From assembly GCF_002288925.2 (NCBI RefSeq), contig NW_022098044.1, forward strand, positions 15,734,462 through 15,798,461: DNA of 64,000 nucleotides, in the 5' to 3' direction. A program made the translations under genes and the position numbers. Source of the DNA: Delphinapterus leucas. Lineage: Eukaryota > Chordata > Mammalia > Artiodactyla > Monodontidae. Shown here in pieces: positions 1 through 11,555 of the stretch. Below the pieces are notes generated by a model, which did no database searches, was not told the origin of the DNA, and worked only from the letters and a program-made list of their open reading frames with translations. Each line of letters opens with the position of its first letter. Positions within the stretch are counted from its first letter, which is position 1.

Positions 1-392
1 TCACCCCCAAAAAACAAGTCAAAGTATTTAAAAATAAATAGGCTTTGTGCAGGAACAGTAAGTGTTTAGTAACAAATTTCTTATGTGGGCAAGAGAGTGT
101 TGAGCATGTGAAACTTATTCAGTGGTGCTGTTTATTGAATGGAAAAAACATAACCAACCCTGGCTTCTTTACATGGCTGCGCTCGCCAAAGCTACCTTTA
201 CTCCCTCAAACGGCTTCAGTGTCAGGAATGAATTAGCTAAATGAATATGTTCCAAACCCAGCTCGGCTTTCCCATTTCATTTTTGCCAAGCCGTGTATGT
301 GTGGTGTATGTGTGGCGTGTGTGCATGCATGTGTTTATTTTTGCCCGCATACAGATAAAATCTGAAGATACTAAAGCATTAGGTGGCTCATG
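1..392. other. unique non-coding sequence
   Basis: No gene or confident repeat is seen. There is a short TG-rich patch near 296-330. The last bases (393-408) form the left copy of the target duplication of the next L1. Confidence 0.5.
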
Positions 393-408
393 GACACTCA
401 TAAAAACT

Positions 409-625
409 TTCTTTTATTGCTTTCTAATTTAAAAAATTTTTATTTTATATTGGAGTATAGTTGATTAACAATGTTGTGTTAGTTTCAGGTGTACAGCAGA
501 GTGATTCAGTTATACATTTACATGTATCTATTCTTTTTTCAAATTATTTTCCCATTTAGGTTATTACAGAGTATTGAGCAGAGTTCCGTGTGCTATACAT
601 AGGTCCTTGTTGGTTATCTATTTTA
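409..625 (-). mobile_element. 5'-truncated L1, 3' end (antisense)
   Basis: The sequence reads as the reverse complement of an artiodactyl/cetacean L1 3' end, with the gagtatagttgattaacaat and gtgtgctatac blocks. It is flanked by a 16-bp duplication, gacactcataaaaact at 393-408 and gacactcatagaaact at 626-641, with one mismatch. This marks it as one retrotransposition event truncated at its 5' end. The degraded T-rich left edge is the old poly-A tail. Confidence 0.85.
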
Positions 626-641
626 GACACTCATAGAAACT

Positions 642-1499
642 GAGGTGTAGTCTTGAGAGCTGGGCTTCGTGAATCTGCCTGGAGAATGTCAAGAGAAATT
701 GAGGGCTTCTTAACTGGGCTACTTGAAGCTAAAGGTTTTTGGATGTGCTTTAGGGGGAGGGGTCCACAACCTTTTAAGGGTGTAATGGAGATGTATGTAC
801 ACTCTTGTGGCGAAGCTTTCAGTGGATTCTCAAAGAGGTTCATGACCCCAAAAAGGTTAAAACCACTGAAAGTCCGTTTGTTGAGCAGACCCCGATGACA
901 GGAGACTTGGGGTGAGATAAACCAGGATAGTCGAGGTGATACGCTGTATGGTGTGACAGATGGCATTTGGGGACTGGAATGTTGTTCACTGCTCAGCCCT
1001 CAACTTGCTCTGCTCCCTGGGGTGACACTGTACTTACAACAGGAAGCATTGGAGCATCGCTTAGGCAACTGTGGGTAAGAAGTCAGAATGTGTTCCCAGT
1101 GGCACTGGAGACACCCTCTCAGCCCTCGTCCTCCTGTGCTGCTGCTGCCTCCACCCCACCCCCCTAAAAAGTTCCTTGGTGGCTGAAATTTTCCATCCCT
1201 ACTTTCAGCCTAACCGCGGGTGTTTTGGGTAATATTCAGCAAATTTTTTGTGCTGATTTGAAATGATGCACAGATAGGAAAATCAAAACCTTTTTTTTTT
1301 TTTTTTTTGCTCTAAAAGCAAAAACATTTTAAAAATGCACTTGGATCACTAATAGAGTCTGAACTCTCAAAGTCAAAACTTTCCATGTGTTGTTACTAAG
1401 AAAAATTCTCTTGAGGCAATTAAAGGCAAAACAAACAAATAGGCAAAAAGTTGTGAGGGACCCCCAAAAATCATGTGAGAGTGCCGAATCGAAAAAAAA
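642..1499. other. mostly unique sequence with a possible hAT-like remnant
   Basis: No coding region is supported. Near 690-885 the phrases gaggttcatgaccccaaaaa and ggttaaaaccactga resemble the terminal part of old hAT-type DNA transposons, but the match is weak. A poly-T run lies at about 1291-1308, and A-rich sequence follows. Confidence 0.35.
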
Positions 1500-1815
1500 A
1501 TTTAAAAAGATACAAATGAATGTATCTACAAAACAGAAAAAGACTCACAATAGAAAACAAACTGGTTACGAAAGGGGAAAAGGGAGGGGAGGGATAAAGT
1601 AGGAGGTTGCGATGAACATATACACACTACTCTATATAAAGTAGATAACCAACAAGGACCTACTGTATAGCACGGGGAACTATACTCAATATTGTGTAAT
1701 AACCTATAAGGGAAAAGAATCTGCAAAAGAATGTATATGTGTATAACCGAATCACTGTTCTGTGTACTAGAAACTAACATGATATGGTGAATCAAGTATA
1801 CTTCAATAAAAAGAT
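1500..1815 (+). mobile_element. L1 3' end (sense)
   Basis: This is the sense-strand 3' UTR of an artiodactyl/cetacean L1. It runs from the gatacaaatgaatgtatcta block through a purine-rich stretch, ataaccaacaaggacctact, and the terminal cttcaataaaaag. No clear target duplication was found, so the left edge is approximate. Confidence 0.8.
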
Positions 1816-2412
1816 TCATCTGAGGACATAAATGAACTTGGCAAACGTTTTATGGGTAAAACATTTATCCCAAAGTTTTTGGGTTTGCTGCATTTGAGAA
1901 ACCTCCTTAATTGTCTTTACCAATTACCATTGCCTCTTATTTCAGGTATGGGAGGTAGAGGGGTGCTTGGGAGTTGAGCTCATCCTAATGTCTCTCCAAG
2001 GAGACATGCTTTTCCCCCTTTCTCTCTAATGTTCTAAGCATGTGATGCAAATAGATGTGATTTCCCACTGCTTCCCTTTTCTGGGCAAGACGTTATTACC
2101 ATAAGCATATTCACAGCTGCCCACCTGCCTTGTGGGTTGTTAATGGAGTTTACAAAGGGAATTTGGATTCCCAGCAAGAGGCCTCATTAACACAGCAAGG
2201 ATCTAATAGATTCTAAAATTGTGTATGGACACTCACAACCTTTGGAAACCCAGTGGTGTCTCTTCTTAGATCTAAGTCATTTCACCTGCCCTGGGCTCAG
2301 TCTGTACATTTCCATCACGGGGGAAAGAACCTTGTCTTGATGGAGTCACATCAACTGTATTGGTTTAAGTTAAGCATTAATGCCTGTGATTCAGGGGCTA
2401 AAGACAAGATTC
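1816..2412. other. unique sequence, conserved-looking block at 2028-2222
   Basis: No repeat or gene is recognised. The block contains an octamer ATGCAAAT at 2045-2052 and an ACAAAGGG (SOX/TCF-like) site at 2152-2159 in balanced, non-repetitive sequence. Enhancer function is only a hypothesis. Confidence 0.35.
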
Positions 2413-2426
2413 AAAAGCCATCAGGC

Positions 2427-2636
2427 GGGGCTTCCCTGGTGGCGCAGTGGTTGAGAGTCCGCCTGCTGATGCAGGGGACACCGGTTCGTGCCCCGGTCCG
2501 GGAAGATCCCACATGCAGCGGAGCGGCTGGGCCCGTGAGCCATGGCCACTGAGCCTTCGCTTCCGGAGCCTGTGCTCCGCAACGGGAGAGGCCACAACAG
2601 TGCGAGGCCCGTGTACCACAAAACAAAAACAAAAAC
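2427..2636 (+). mobile_element. CHR-2-type SINE
   Basis: This is a tRNA-Glu-derived cetacean SINE. The A box region tggcgcagtgg and B box region ggttcgtgcc are visible in the head, and a (caaaaa)n tail ends it. It is flanked by a perfect 14-bp duplication aaaagccatcaggc at 2413-2426 and 2637-2650. Confidence 0.95.
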
Positions 2637-2849
2637 AAAAGCCATCAGGCAGTATAAAGGACAAAATGTCTCCCACACTGGTGCTTTAATTTTATTCTTT
2701 TTAAATACCTCCTTGTTACTAGCCATGAGCAAGTGTTTAATTTTAGGATCCCTTGTTGTCACCAAGAAAATTCAACAGCTGTCTGCTTATTTAGACAAGT
2801 ATGTTAAGCACCCATGGATTTGAATAATGACCACAGTGACAAAATACAC

Positions 2850-3062
2850 TAGCTCTCATTGATGGAGTCTCTACTGTATGACAGACAGGAAATGGGAGCC
2901 TTACATGTGGTTGCCCTTGCTTCCAACTACTAGAGCCCAGAGAGACAGGGGTTGTTCTTCTTAGTGTACGCATGAGGAGACCGAGGCCGAGGGAAGTTAA
3001 GCAGCTTGTCCAGGGTCATACAGCTGTCAGGTGGCAAGGCCTGGATTATAATCCTGGTCTCC
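2850..3062 (+). mobile_element. MIR SINE
   Basis: The MIR core is visible as gaggagaccgaggccgaggg, gttaagcagcttgtccaggg, tcatacagctgtcaggtggc and the cctggattataatcctgg end. The copy is strongly diverged, as expected for this old mammalian SINE. Confidence 0.8.
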
Positions 3063-3635
3063 ATTACCCCATATCTTCCCCACCATATGCTCCCCTCCCC
3101 TGCCCTTAGACACTGTGGTGCCCCACCAGGGTAATATAGGACCCCAATTATGCTATGCTAAGTACTAAAAATGGCTTAACACAACTACCTAATTCTTTTT
3201 TTCTTTCTCGCTCTCTTTCTTTGTTTTGTATACAAAATACCGAGAGCTGTGGGTTATTTTAGCAGCAAAGTATGAAATGGCGATGAGTTTTCAGGCCAGG
3301 AGAGGTCTGATGGATGCGGGCTGCTCAGGGCCTGGCTTCCCAGTGGGAGTTTTTAAAACTCTCGTCAGATAAAGCTTTCTTCCCACGGAAAAACCCCAGT
3401 GACTTGTTTTCACAATCTCCCTGTAGTAGAGTGAGAGAAGCACACTCACCAGACTGTTTTGTTTACATTGGAGACCTAGCAGCATTTAATTGGTGTACGT
3501 TCATCCCTGTTACGCAACTTGGACTTGAGTTGTTTTCACTCCCAGGCTCGGCTCGGCTGACTTGCTTTTCCGTGTAAGTCAGGGAATGACTTTAGAACCT
3601 ACTAGGCCACAGCTGGGACTACTGTGGTCCCTTAA
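3063..3635. other. unique non-coding sequence
   Basis: There is a pyrimidine-rich patch near 3193-3223. No coding, RNA or mobile feature is supported. Confidence 0.45.
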
Positions 3636-3926
3636 GTGTGCAGTAGCATTATGTCTAAAAAAAACTGTATATACCTTAATAAAAAATACTTTAGTGCTGA
3701 AGAATGCTAGCCATCATCTGAGTCTTCAGTGAGTCATAATCTTTTTGCTGGTGAAGGGTTTGAAATATTGCCAGAATCATCCAAACATGGCAGAGACATG
3801 AAGTGAGCAAATGCTATTGGAAAAATGGCTCCGATAGGTTTGCTTGACGCAGGGTCGCCACCTTGAATTTGTAAAAAATGCAACATCTGCAAAGTGCAAT
3901 AAAGCGAAGTACAATAAAATGAGGTC
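3636..3926 (+). mobile_element. Tigger1/MER2-type DNA transposon, 3' end
   Basis: The stretch atgaagtgagcaaatgctat, ggcagggtcgccacc-like sequence, and the end block caataaagcgaagtacaataaaatgagg (split here by description) match the 3' terminus of the Tigger1 group of pogo/TcMar elements. The 5' end is not present. Confidence 0.75.
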
Positions 3927-4144
3927 TTCAAGCCTCACTTCACTGAGATCTCGTTGGTGGCCTGTAGACAGATGACCATTTTTTACTGGTCTGCCTGGGC
4001 GGAGTAGAGAGAGGGTTCGGAGGGCAGAAGCCAGGTGTGAGTGACCAAGTGTTCAATCTAGGAATCAATTAGGAATAAAGTTGGAAAGCTGGGCAAGTGA
4101 GTTCCTCCAGATCATGACTCCAGCTCCGTATTTCTAGCTTCTTT

Positions 4145-4628
4145 TCCAATTAAAAGTTTTAATTGTGGTAAAAGAAAGTCATAACATAAAATTTACCGTA
4201 ATGACCATTTTTAAATGTGCTGTTCGGTCGTGTTAAGTATACTCACGTTGTTGTGCAACAGATCTCTGAAGCTCTTTGATCTTGCAAAACTGCAACTCTG
4301 TATCCATTAAACAACTCCCAGCCTCTGGCAGCCTCCCTGCTATTGCTACTTTGTCTTTATGGGTTTGACTATTCTAGTTACCTCATGTAAGTGGAACCAT
4401 GTGATATTTGTCTCTTCGTGACTGCCGTTTCGCTTAGGATAATGTCCTGGAGGTTCATCCATGTTATAGCAGGTGTCAGAATTTCCTTTTTAAAGGCTGA
4501 ATCATATCCCTTTGTATGCATAGACCACATTTGGTTTAGCCGTTCATTCCTCGATAGACATTTGGATTGCTTCTACTTCTTGGCTATTGTGAGTAATGCT
4601 GCTATGAACATCTGTGTGCAACCTGTTT
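4145..4628 (-). mobile_element. old L1 (L1M-type), antisense ORF2/3' region
   Basis: The plus strand shows the reverse complement of L1: aacaactcccagcctctggc, a taagtggaaccatgtgatat block and taatgctgctatgaacatc. On the minus strand, 4573-4755 encodes the peptide QMFIAALLTIAKK, which matches the C-terminal part of L1 ORF2p. Stops and indels make it dead. Confidence 0.8.
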
Positions 4629-5198
4629 CTGGCTTGTTAAGTGACATCTTCTTGGGTGTCAGGCTCAGCTTAAGGCCAAAATTCAACTCCTTAATTTCCT
4701 CCCAAGTTTGCTTTGTCATTGACTTACCGTATTCTTTCCCTCCCACCCCCTGCATTTAAAAGCGACCGCCTCTTACTGGTCATGACTCCTGAAGATCCCC
4801 TGTGTCTGACTCCCGGTTCCCTCTACATTCACTGCCCCAGAGACTCTCAGCCCTTCTCACCTGGACAATTATGTCTACTTCTTTTGAGTCTCACTGTGTC
4901 CAATCTGGCATATTTCCAAATGGTCTCCATGGTGCTACTGCTCCAAAGCACATTCTGTAAGAACCTGGAGAGATGTGCATTTTTCTGGAGGCTTTGTTAC
5001 AAAAGTTCCAAGCCATCTGCATGGAATTTAATAGGATTTTCTTACATTCCCAGTGAATAATAACAATATGTTTATATGTATTAATATAATGCATGTGTCT
5101 AAGATAATAGTACTGTAATTTTTGAGATACTTAAAATAATTTGACTGCTTTTTCACAAGTAGAGACATGTTTAATTCAGTTGTCTACATTTTATTTAC
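4629..5198. other. unique AT-leaning sequence
   Basis: No gene or confident repeat is seen between the L1 relic and the L2 fragment. Confidence 0.4.
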
Positions 5199-5278
5199 AC
5201 ACTCATTGATTTAACAAACATTGGTTGAGAACTTACCGTGTGTCAGTCAAGGTGCTGGGGATCCACGGAGGAATCAGT
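5199..5278 (-). mobile_element. L2 3' end fragment (antisense)
   Basis: The segment has the typical reverse-complement L2 terminus: tcattgatttaacaaacatt, ggttgagaacttaccgtgtg and aaggtgctggggatcc. Confidence 0.65.
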
Positions 5279-5298
5279 CCCAGTACCAGTCTGTAAGA

Positions 5299-5490
5299 GT
5301 AGTGATAACATCGGCAAACATTCATATGCACTTTCTGTGTGCCAGAGACTGGCGAAGCTCTTTAGTATATTATCTGGTGTGATTCCCCAAATAATCTTTT
5401 AAATTTCATTGTCTGCATTTTATGGGAGGAAATCAGGACACAGATTGAGTAACACGCCCAATAAGAGACAACGTGGAGATTTGAGCCCGG
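5299..5490 (+). mobile_element. MIR SINE
   Basis: The head contains gataacatcggcaaacattc and the middle contains cattttatgggaggaaatca, followed by gatttgagcccgg. It ends in a 10-base G run. Confidence 0.7.
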
Positions 5491-5999
5491 GGGGGGGGTT
5501 CTTTCTCCAGGAAAGGTGTTCCCAGCAAACTCTATCAGCAACTGTCATGAAAAGCAAGAGCTTGAAAGATAGGGCAGGATGAAACGCCAGACTAATAGGA
5601 ACCTGCACCCACAGTTGTATATGTGGAGTGGGGAAATATTGACCAGATGTGCTCAGGAATATTTTACAAGCATGAGTAGTGACTCAGTGCCTTGCAGAAA
5701 GACAGGCTATCTTCCCAGCCGTGGCTGCTGTTAGAGCCTTGCCTGTTCTCAAAGCAAGGACTTGTGTAAATTCTGTGTCTCATAGGTGTCAAATGCTGTT
5801 CCCTGATGTGATGCATTATCCAGGAAAGGAAATAACATGACAAAGCCTCTCACCCAGACTCAGAAAGGAAGGTGCTGTCTGAACTGGCTCTCTGGATGTC
5901 TGGGAGAAACAGTTTCGGAACTTGGTAGTGTTTACAGCTGGGCAGGTGGTGTTGACTTCTTATGAATCACAGAGGCCAGCCCGAGAGGGACCGCCTAGC

Positions 6000-6001
<2 letters not shown>
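5491..6001. other. unique non-coding sequence
   Basis: No coding, RNA or mobile feature is supported up to the TG microsatellite. Confidence 0.45.

Positions 6002-6031
<30 letters not shown>
6002..6031. repeat. (TG)n microsatellite
   Basis: A pure TG run of about 15 units. Confidence 0.95.
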
Positions 6032-6033
<2 letters not shown>

Positions 6034-6087
6034 ATGATGGAGAGAGAGTGGAGATTTTTTTTCATCACACAAAAGACAAAGCATGTT

Positions 6088-6300
6088 TTTTTTTTTTTTT
6101 TTTTTTTTTGCTGTACGCGGGCCTCTCACTGCCGTGGCCTCTCCCGTTGTGAAGCACAGGCTCCGGACGCACAGGCTCAGCGGCCATGGCTCACGGGCCC
6201 AGCCGCTCCGTGGCATATGGGATCTTCCCGGACCGGGGCACGAACCCGTGTCCCCTGCATCGGCAGGCTGACTCTCAACCACTGTGCCACCAGGGAAGCC
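6088..6300 (-). mobile_element. CHR-2-type SINE (antisense)
   Basis: The element reads from a poly-T tail through gtacgcgggcctctcactgc to the inverted head ccaccagggaagcc. An 11-bp duplication caaagcatgtt flanks it at 6077-6087 and 6301-6311. Confidence 0.95.
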
Positions 6301-6467
6301 CAAAGCATGTTCTTTTATGGAATCATTTCACTCCTGTTGGAGATGACCAAGCAAATAGTCCATGAGCATTAAACTTTTAAAGTCAGGATGGAAGATTAGT
6401 CTCCACAGCTTACCGTCTGCAGTGGTGAGGACTTAGAAAGCTGTGGGTGGTAGGCAGCTCCACTGGG

Positions 6468-6657
6468 AGAGTGCACACCATATGCTGGGCACTGAGCTCA
6501 GTGTTGCCCTTACGTTCCTCATTTTATCTTAGTCATGACCATTTTACAGCATAGGAAACTGAGGCTCAGCAGAATGAAGTATCTTGTCCAAAGTTATACC
6601 TCTTGGTAAGTGAGTGATAAGATTTGAGCACAATGTCTACTGATTGTGTCTGACCCC
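6468..6657 (+). mobile_element. MIR SINE
   Basis: The MIR core is visible: catatgctgggcactgagct, attttacagcataggaaact and gaggctcagcagaatgaagt. Confidence 0.8.
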
Positions 6658-6683
6658 ACAATTGAGATTTTACAGAATAAATG

Positions 6684-7622
6684 ATTTTTTTTTTATTATG
6701 GGGAATTTGAGTCATATCTAAAAGTAGAAAGGATAGTTGAGGTACTTCCCTGGTGGTCCAGTGGTTAAGACTCCAGACTTCCAATGCAGGGGGCCGGATT
6801 CAGTCCCTGGTCGGGGAACTAAGATCCCACGTGCAGAGTGGCCAAAAAATACCAAAAAGATAGTTGACTGAACCTAAGTGTGCCCATCGCCCAATCATTA
6901 TGAACACATGGCCTTTCTTGTTTCATCTGTATGTACCGCTACCCAGTCTCCTCCCTCTTTGATTACCTCAGGTATATTGCTGCAGAAATTTTCAGATGTA
7001 TCATTTTTTGGGCAACTATTTAGTATTTATTTGTAAAAGATAAGACCTCTTTAAAAACATAATCGCAATATCATTGTCACGCCTTAAGAAGTAATAACAG
7101 TTTCTTAATATCAACAAATACTACTCAGTGTTCAAATTTCTGCAGTTGTCTCAGATAAAAATGTTTAATCAGATCCCCAAAGCTCTATGCTTTGCAGTTA
7201 GTTGCCTTGTCTCTTAAGTATCTTTTAAATCTATAGGTTTTTCTCTCTTTCTTCCTACCAGATAAAGAAACTGGATCATTTCTCCTGCAGTTTTATACAA
7301 TCTGGGTGATTCTTTTTAACATGTTCTTCTGTCTCCTACTAGCATTTCTTGTAAGTTTGTTGTTAGAGCTAGAGGATTGAGCAGATTCAGGTTATTTTAT
7401 TTATTTATTTAGGCCAGAGAACACTTCTAGGTGGTGATGTGTACTTCCATTACAAGACACATGGTGTCTGGCCCTCTCTCTCTCTGGTGTTGACAGCCAT
7501 TGTTGATCATGGCCTTGATAGTGGTAACATTCAAATTCTAGCATTCCTTCTTCATTTATTACTTCTATTAAGAGAATGTTCCTTATTTCAACTATTTTAT
7601 TATCCTGAGGTAGTACTGGAAT
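6684..7622 (-). mobile_element. old L1M 3' UTR (antisense), split by a SINE
   Basis: The sequence matches the reverse complement of an old L1M-type 3' UTR: agtgttcaaatttctgcagt, agttgccttgtctcttaagt and gaggattgagcagattcagg. A CHR-1-like SINE at 6741-6858 interrupts it, so the SINE is younger. Confidence 0.65.
6741..6858 (+). mobile_element. CHR-1-like SINE (older tRNA-Glu SINE)
   Basis: The head acttccctggtggtccagtg is followed by ccctggtcggggaactaaga. The body is shorter than the CHR-2 copies. A 9-bp duplication gatagttga lies at 6732-6740 and 6859-6867. Confidence 0.85.
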
Positions 7623-7659
7623 AAGAAAAGCAGGAACTCTTTGAGTTCCCGGACCCAGT

Positions 7660-8385
7660 TCCAACGTGTGCATGTGGAGCCTTCCCCACACCAACAAACA
7701 GTTCTGGTGTCCAAGAAATCACCTCAATTCTGACTCTGTCTACCCGGAGATAGAATCAGATTCCACAGGTAAAGGGCTCAGTCCCGCAAGACCTCCCTCC
7801 ATTTCAGATGTCATTTGCACCTTTGCTTCTGACTGAAGCATATAAATCATAGATTCCTGTGACCCCCTCCTTGGTTCCATTAATTTGCTAGAATGGCTCA
7901 CAGAACTCAGGAAAACCCATTTACTCAACTAGATTACCGATTTATTTTACAAGGATATTAAAGGATATGAATCAACAGCCAGATGAAGAGATACATAGGG
8001 CGAGGTCTGAACAGAGGAGCTTGGGGCCCAGCACAGTGGCACACGGAAGCATTATGGTTCCCCAACACAGGAGCTCTCTGAAAAAGGGACCAAAAAGTTG
8101 TCCTTTTGGGCTTTTATGGAGGCTTCATTACATAGTCATAATTGACTAAATCATTTGCCAGTGGCACTGATTCAACCTCAGGCCCCTCTCCCCTACCCAG
8201 AAATGGCGGTGGAAGGGGTGGGACTGAAAGTTTCAACCTTCTAATCACGTATCACATGGTTGGTTCTCCTGGCAACCAGCCCCACCTGGGGCGGGATGAG
8301 TAGTCACCTTCATTAACATAAACCCAATTGTGATGGAAAGGACTCGTTATGAATAACAAGACACCCATTTCACCTTTGTGGAATA
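7660..8385 (-). mobile_element. ancient LTR, ERVL/MaLR-like (antisense)
   Basis: The sequence carries recognised old-LTR phrases: tggctcacagaactcaggaa, ctagattaccgatttatttt, gcttcattacatagtcataa and tatgaataacaagacaccca. It reads antisense, and no internal viral genes are present. The subfamily (possibly MLT2-like) and exact ends are uncertain. Confidence 0.6.
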
Positions 8386-8491
8386 TGCATTTCTTATAAA
8401 TCATAATATCAGAATGATTATCAAAAATAATTTAAGATTTTTTTCTAGTTCTTTTTGTCCTTAAGGTATATCCTATTAGGGATATATAGGG

Positions 8492-8511
8492 ATATATATA
8501 TATATATATAT
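8492..8511. repeat. (AT)n microsatellite
   Basis: A run of 10 AT units inside AT-rich DNA. Confidence 0.9.
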
Positions 8512-8629
8512 TACTGTGTTTAAAAATCATTAAAATGGCTTCTCTCTGTGTGGTTAGGACTCTGATTCAATGAGCAGTTAAACTTATCCCACGTTGCTTT
8601 TGATTTTTATAGATTAATTCTTAAAATAT

Positions 8630-8905
8630 AAGTTTTTATAATTCCGTAAACTACATGGTTTCAAAGTCAAATCTACAAAACAGGAATATTCTGAGAATTC
8701 TAACTTCTGAAACCAGTCACTTCTATCTATACCTTCCCTCACCTTCAAGGTAGCCATTTTTGTTTGTTTGTTTTAGGTTTTTATTTTTCTGTATTAAAAA
8801 TGTAACCAAATACACTTATATGTTAATGTCTCCCTTTTCTTGAATAAAATGTAACTGTTCTATACATTTTCTCCACCTGACTTTACTTGACAATATATGC
8901 TGTAA
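8630..8905 (-). mobile_element. possible old L1M fragment (antisense)
   Basis: Phrases such as acatggtttcaaagtcaaat, the ctataccttccctcacct block and ttactt...caatatatg resemble an antisense L1M 3' region. Divergence is high. Confidence 0.45.
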
Positions 8906-8987
8906 ATAAAGGAACGTTGCATTATATGAAGGCTTAGAATGATTAGCATTATGGAGAGCCGTAGAATCATTGAATCTTGAAAGCTGG

Positions 8988-9230
8988 TGGTAATAATAGC
9001 AAATACTCGCGTGGCGTTTACTCTGTGCTATGCGCTGTTCTAAGTGCTTAACATAAATTCACTCAGTGATTCTCATCATAATCCTCCTCTGGGGTATGTA
9101 CTATTATTGTCCCCATTCTACAGATGAAGAAACTGAGGCACAGGGAGGTGAGTTAGGTAACTTGCCCAAAGTCTCAGAGCTGGTGGGTGGCAGATTTGAA
9201 TGTGGGTGTCTGCTCTCATATAACCACATT
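8988..9230 (+). mobile_element. MIR SINE, near full length
   Basis: The copy has a good core and end: ctgttctaagtgcttaacat, attctacagatgaagaaact and ggtaacttgcccaaagtctc. Confidence 0.85.
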
Positions 9231-11162
9231 TTGCTTTAGAATTGCCAGAGTCTGTTTTTCTGGTTATTTCTGAGTGAGGAAGCTGTAACTCCTGGTCAGT
9301 TAACGGTCCAACTGCCCATGTGCCCTGCCCCTAGATTTATTACTTTTTTCAAACGGTCACTAGCTTGCCTTGAGCTCCTTGTCGAGCCTAGAATTTGGTT
9401 CTAAAAACTTAGCCTGTTACTTCATGGATGCTCAGAACACATGAGATGCCTGGGTCAGAGACAAAGGATTTATTACTCCTGGCACAATAATTGGCATGTT
9501 GTGACGGTTTCCTTGCCCCTGTCAGTGCCACAGGGGTGATTTGGAGGGCCGGATGGATGGATGTCTGCTCCTGAGGTGAGTTGTGTTACAGGAGACGAAC
9601 ACTGCATTTAGGGAATCCACTGCTTTTCTAGCAAGCAGTGATAAGCAAGCCTATTTTTTGTCTTAAGGGGAGAAGTTTTCTCCTTCACCAAGGTTGCTTG
9701 CTGAGAAATGGCTGGGTAATAAATGGCCTTGCCTTCTCACAAACGGAAGATGTGTAGGAGCGTAGGAAGTCATCAGGGGCTGTTTCTCTCAATACTTCTT
9801 TGTACCTGTCTTATTGGCTTTAGAATATAGAGTCAAGTGGGTACCCCGTACCATTTCTTTGACAAACTACGGCTTTTTAAGACATTTGCCAATATTCCAT
9901 GACATAGTAACTCCAGGTTTTGTAGTTACCAGATTCTAACTATAGTAGAAAACAAAAAAACCCACAAAAATCCAGTGAGATCCCTTTTGAAGGCCACCCT
10001 GAACAAATTATCAACACTCACCACATTGCAAACCTGTGGTTTTTCTTTTTTCTTTGTGACCGTTAACATTTTGAAACCAGTCAGAGGGATGAAGTTAACA
10101 AGCCTTGATCAGCTTCATTCCTACATAATAGGAGGTTTCTTTTTTTATCTCCTTTTCTTTTTCCTCATTGAATTTCTTTTCAGTGTTGAGCCCAGTTTTT
10201 CTTGATTTTTATGACTCTGTAAATTACTGCCCTGCCTAGGACTGCGATTGTAACGTCACCTGTTCATAGTAACACATTGAGCTTTGTGTGAGAGCGCTCG
10301 GGAGGCAGCCCTCTCCAGCACGCTGACGTCCTCAGTGAATTTCCTCATTGAGTTGCTTATATTAGGTAGGGGACATTAAGGGTCCAAGCCTTGTACGTGT
10401 GAGGGAGAGAAGGGGCCTTGTGAGTTAGGAGAGGAAAAGGCAACATAATGAAGTTTTTGCCAGCGTGTTATCAACTCTGATCCATTGAGGGAAGCTGGGA
10501 GCCTGGGGTCAGAGTCCTGGAGGGAGAACGTAAAAAACAGGTCCTGGGTTGCTGGGGGGGGAAGGTGAGGCCGGTGAGGGTGAAGGCCATTCTTGCCCCA
10601 CAGTAGCCCTTAACCTTCACATCAGCCCACCGCTATGAGCTACGAGGATGGATGCTATTCAACCAGCCCGATTATTGAGTCTGCTGTGTGAGATGTGGGT
10701 AAGCCTTAGCCTCTTCTCTCATGAACTTTAATGAAAGGCAGTTGACTCTGGGGGCTGAAGGAAGGGTGATTTTGGGGAGTTGCTGGTGTGGGGGAGAGCG
10801 AGAGGGCTTATCACTTCCTTCCTGGTGTTGCCGAGGGAGTGTTACACCTGACTGTGCACAGGGCGTGTTACTGAATGGCGGTCAGTGCCTATACGTAGCC
10901 TCCCTGTTAGGAGCTTTTATGCTTCTTGTCGGAAGGATCTTTTATTTAACCAGGCTCCGTGGGACCTTTCAGGACCTTCAAACTGTTTCAGGTCACAGTT
11001 AGCCTTGGGAACATAAGAGGAAATAGAAAGCTAATTATTAAAGTTTTCACAGGTCTGAATGGAGAGAATAAACCCCTGTTATTTCGCAAACCACCAAGCA
11101 AGGAATGCAAGTGGGTTAGTGATTGCACTGCCAGCACTCAGTACTGCCTCCTTATTGCTTCC
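9231..11162. other. repeat-poor unique sequence (1.9 kb)
   Basis: No confident repeat, gene or RNA is seen. The part at 9420-9720 has some LTR-like character (aaaggatttattactcctgg), but I cannot place it in a family. The ORFs here are short and featureless. Confidence 0.4.
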
Positions 11163-11300
11163 TAGCTCTGCGACTCAGTTTCCTCCAAGGTCCAATGGGA
11201 ACAGTAATGCCATTTCTCTTATTAGCGATGTTGTGATGATTATGGGAAGTGACATGAAAACGTTCCGTTCCTAGCAGGTAGTAAGAGCTCAGTGTGTTAT
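11163..11300 (-). mobile_element. MIR fragment (antisense)
   Basis: The order ctgcgactcagtttcctcca, a gttgtgatgattatggg block, and a tagcaggtagtaagagctca terminus is the MIR reverse complement. Confidence 0.65.
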
Positions 11301-11400
11301 TAAGTGGAGGCCAGAATGTCAGCACAAGCCCAATCTCCCGATTTTTACATGGCTTCTAGGTTTAACCTGTAGTAGACTTTTTTCTAAATAAGGCCTGCAG

Positions 11401-11555
11401 CTGCACTGTCCAGTATGGCACCCACTAGCCACGTGTGGCTATTTAAATGAATTCAAGCCAACTAAAATTGAAAATGCAATTGTTCAGTTGCACTGGTTGA
11501 TTTTCAAGATGCAAGAGCCACTCATGGCTCTTGGCTCCCGTTTTAGAAAGTGTAG
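11401..11555 (+). mobile_element. MER5A-type hAT-Charlie MITE
   Basis: The left end ctgcactgtccagtatggca is followed by ctagccacgtgtggctattt and an AT-rich core. The right terminal repeat is decayed. Confidence 0.8.

Noticed and set aside
5962..6372. 136-codon plus-strand ORF, Arg/Ala-rich
   Set aside because: It is a read-through of the antisense CHR SINE and a TG run. The same peptide strings recur at every CHR copy (for example 12790-13161, 18609-18983, 33608-34108, 60399-60818).
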